NCBI GenBank assembly: GCA_964400625.1 | Contig: CAYNUS010000001.1 | Span: 186,001-250,000 of the forward strand | Reading direction: 5' to 3' | DNA length: 64,000 nt | From: DYFX01 sp964400625 | GTDB lineage: Bacteria; Patescibacteriota; Patescibacteriia; SG8-24; DYFX01 | In this document: positions 63,398-64,000 of the stretch, piece by piece | Numbering within the stretch: position 1 is the stretch's first letter | Layout: the number at the start of each line of letters is the position of its first letter | Notes under the pieces: model-generated | The model's database searches: none | Told to the model about the DNA's origin: nothing | The model's input: the letters and a program-made list of their open reading frames with translations, nothing else | Program-made: the position numbers and the translations under genes

Positions 63398-63403
63398 AGT
63401 ATA
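63398..63403 (-). promoter_or_regulatory. -10 box abutting the groEL terminator (leaderless start)
   Basis: TTTTGGTATACTGTCGGCAT precedes the ATG at 63389: the last T's of the groEL terminator run into the -10 box TATACT, 8 bases from the start codon. Confidence 0.6.
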
Positions 63404-63404
63404 C

Positions 63405-63434
63405 CAAAAGACCGGCCTGAGCGGGCCGGTCTTT
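63405..63434 (-). terminator. groEL terminator
   Basis: AAAGACCGGCC…GGCCGGTCTTTT stem and T run on the minus strand, just after the groEL stop (63444). Confidence 0.88.
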
Positions 63435-63443
63435 CCGTTCGGG

Positions 63444-64000
63444 CTAGAAATCCATGCCCATGCCTCCGCCGTGGCCGCCGCCCGCGGGGGCGGCTTCCTT
63501 CTTCTCGGGGAGCTCCGCGACGACGGCTTCGGTCGTGAGGAACATCACGGCGACCGAGACGGCGTTCTGGAGGGCGTTGCGCGTCACTTTGACGGGGTCG
63601 ACGATGCCGGAGGCCAGCATGTCGTCGACGAACGTCTCGGACTTCGCGTCGTAGCCGGCGCGCTTGTTCGATCCCATCTTGGCGGCGACGGAGGTGACGA
63701 TGTCGAGGCCGTTCTTGCCGGCGTTCTTGGCGATCTGCATCATCGGGCTTTCGAGGACGGTCGCGACGATCTCGCGGCCGACGTGGCGCGAGGCGGCGAC
63801 GGACGAGGCGTCCTTGGCCTTCTCTTCGCCGAGCTCGACCTTCGCGCGCAGGAGGGCGGAGCCGCCGCCGGCGACGATGCCGGATTCGAGGGCGGCCTTG
63901 GTGGCGTTGACGGCGTCCTCGATCAGGAACTTCTTCTCCTTCATCTCGGACTCGGTCGCGGCGCCGACCTTGATGACGGCCACGCCGCCGGTCAGCTTCG
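63444..64000 (-). CDS. groEL: Chaperonin GroEL, C-terminal part (cut by window end)
   Basis: About 185 C-terminal residues of the 60-kDa chaperonin; the 5' part lies beyond base 64000. Family landmarks are GGVAVIKVGAATESEMKEKK, the hinge KKFLIEDAVNATKAALESGIVAGGGSALL, the equatorial domain GYDAKSETFVDDMLASGIVDPVKVTRNALQNAVSVA, and the glycine/methionine-rich tail GGHGGGMGMDF. It folds proteins in an ATP-driven double-ring chamber. groES is not in the window. Confidence 0.97.
   Translation of the reverse strand, partial: KLTGGVAVIKVGAATESEMKEKKFLIEDAVNATKAALESGIVAGGGSALLRAKVELGEEKAKDASSVAASRHVGREIVATVLESPMMQIAKNAGKNGLDIVTSVAAKMGSNKRAGYDAKSETFVDDMLASGIVDPVKVTRNALQNAVSVAVMFLTTEAVVAELPEKKEAAPAGGGHGGGMGMDF

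Overview
This GC-rich window most likely comes from a member of the Candidate Phyla Radiation (Patescibacteria). The inference rests on a PrgI/VirB4/VirB6-like type IV secretion (T4SS) locus with very large envelope proteins, many short genes of unknown function, and tightly packed overlapping operons. TGA is used as a stop throughout, so the recoded Gracilibacteria/Absconditabacteria are unlikely. No rRNA, CRISPR array, prophage or insertion sequence is visible. Two genes run off or near the ends: groEL is cut at base 64000, and a possible ATG lies at bases 10-8 on the minus strand after dnaE.

Layout. 1-3.6 kb: dnaE. 3.6-8.5 kb: an accessory strip with two tandem tRNA-like RNA/antisense-RNA cassettes, a palindromic repeat family with a nested copy, a RibD/DHFR-like reductase, a small operon (alkyltransferase-like protein, DUF1801 protein, membrane protein), shikimate kinase, a large membrane-anchored protein and a 21-residue basic peptide. 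8.5-12 kb: PspC proteins, HU, a rhodanese lacking its cysteine, and small coiled-coil proteins. 12-16.2 kb: pheT and pheS separated by two membrane-protein genes, then a small GIY-YIG module between 31-bp inverted repeats. 16.9-25 kb: rseP, murI, a HAD phosphatase, phosphomannomutase, and lemA and htpX separated by an inverted three-gene block. 25-33.5 kb: clpC and a plus-strand envelope/T4SS block ending in two proteins that fuse VirB2-like pilin segments to peptidoglycan hydrolases. 33.5-39.5 kb: radA, recG, three tRNAs and comF, with two tRNAs preceded by the same structured leader RNA. 39.5-57.6 kb: the minus-strand T4SS block (VirB4, PrgI, VirB6-like) with a 3010-residue cysteine-rich secreted protein. 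57.6-64 kb: rsmA, an MFS transporter, tsaC, an epimerase, prfB with a programmed frameshift, and groEL.

Expression style. Many first genes of transcription units have a -10 box exactly 6 or 8 bases before ATG, so their mRNAs are probably leaderless. Internal or isolated small genes carry Shine-Dalgarno sequences or overlap the previous stop (ATGA). Several stop codons lie inside intrinsic-terminator hairpins, and in three places a terminator-like hairpin directly abuts the next leaderless promoter.

The strongest candidates for something undescribed are the paired tRNA-like/antisense RNA cassettes at 3.64-4.91 kb, whose complementarity is maintained by compensatory change, and the conserved tRNA leader RNA at 37.4-38.4 kb. 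The pilin-hydrolase fusions are the most interesting proteins.
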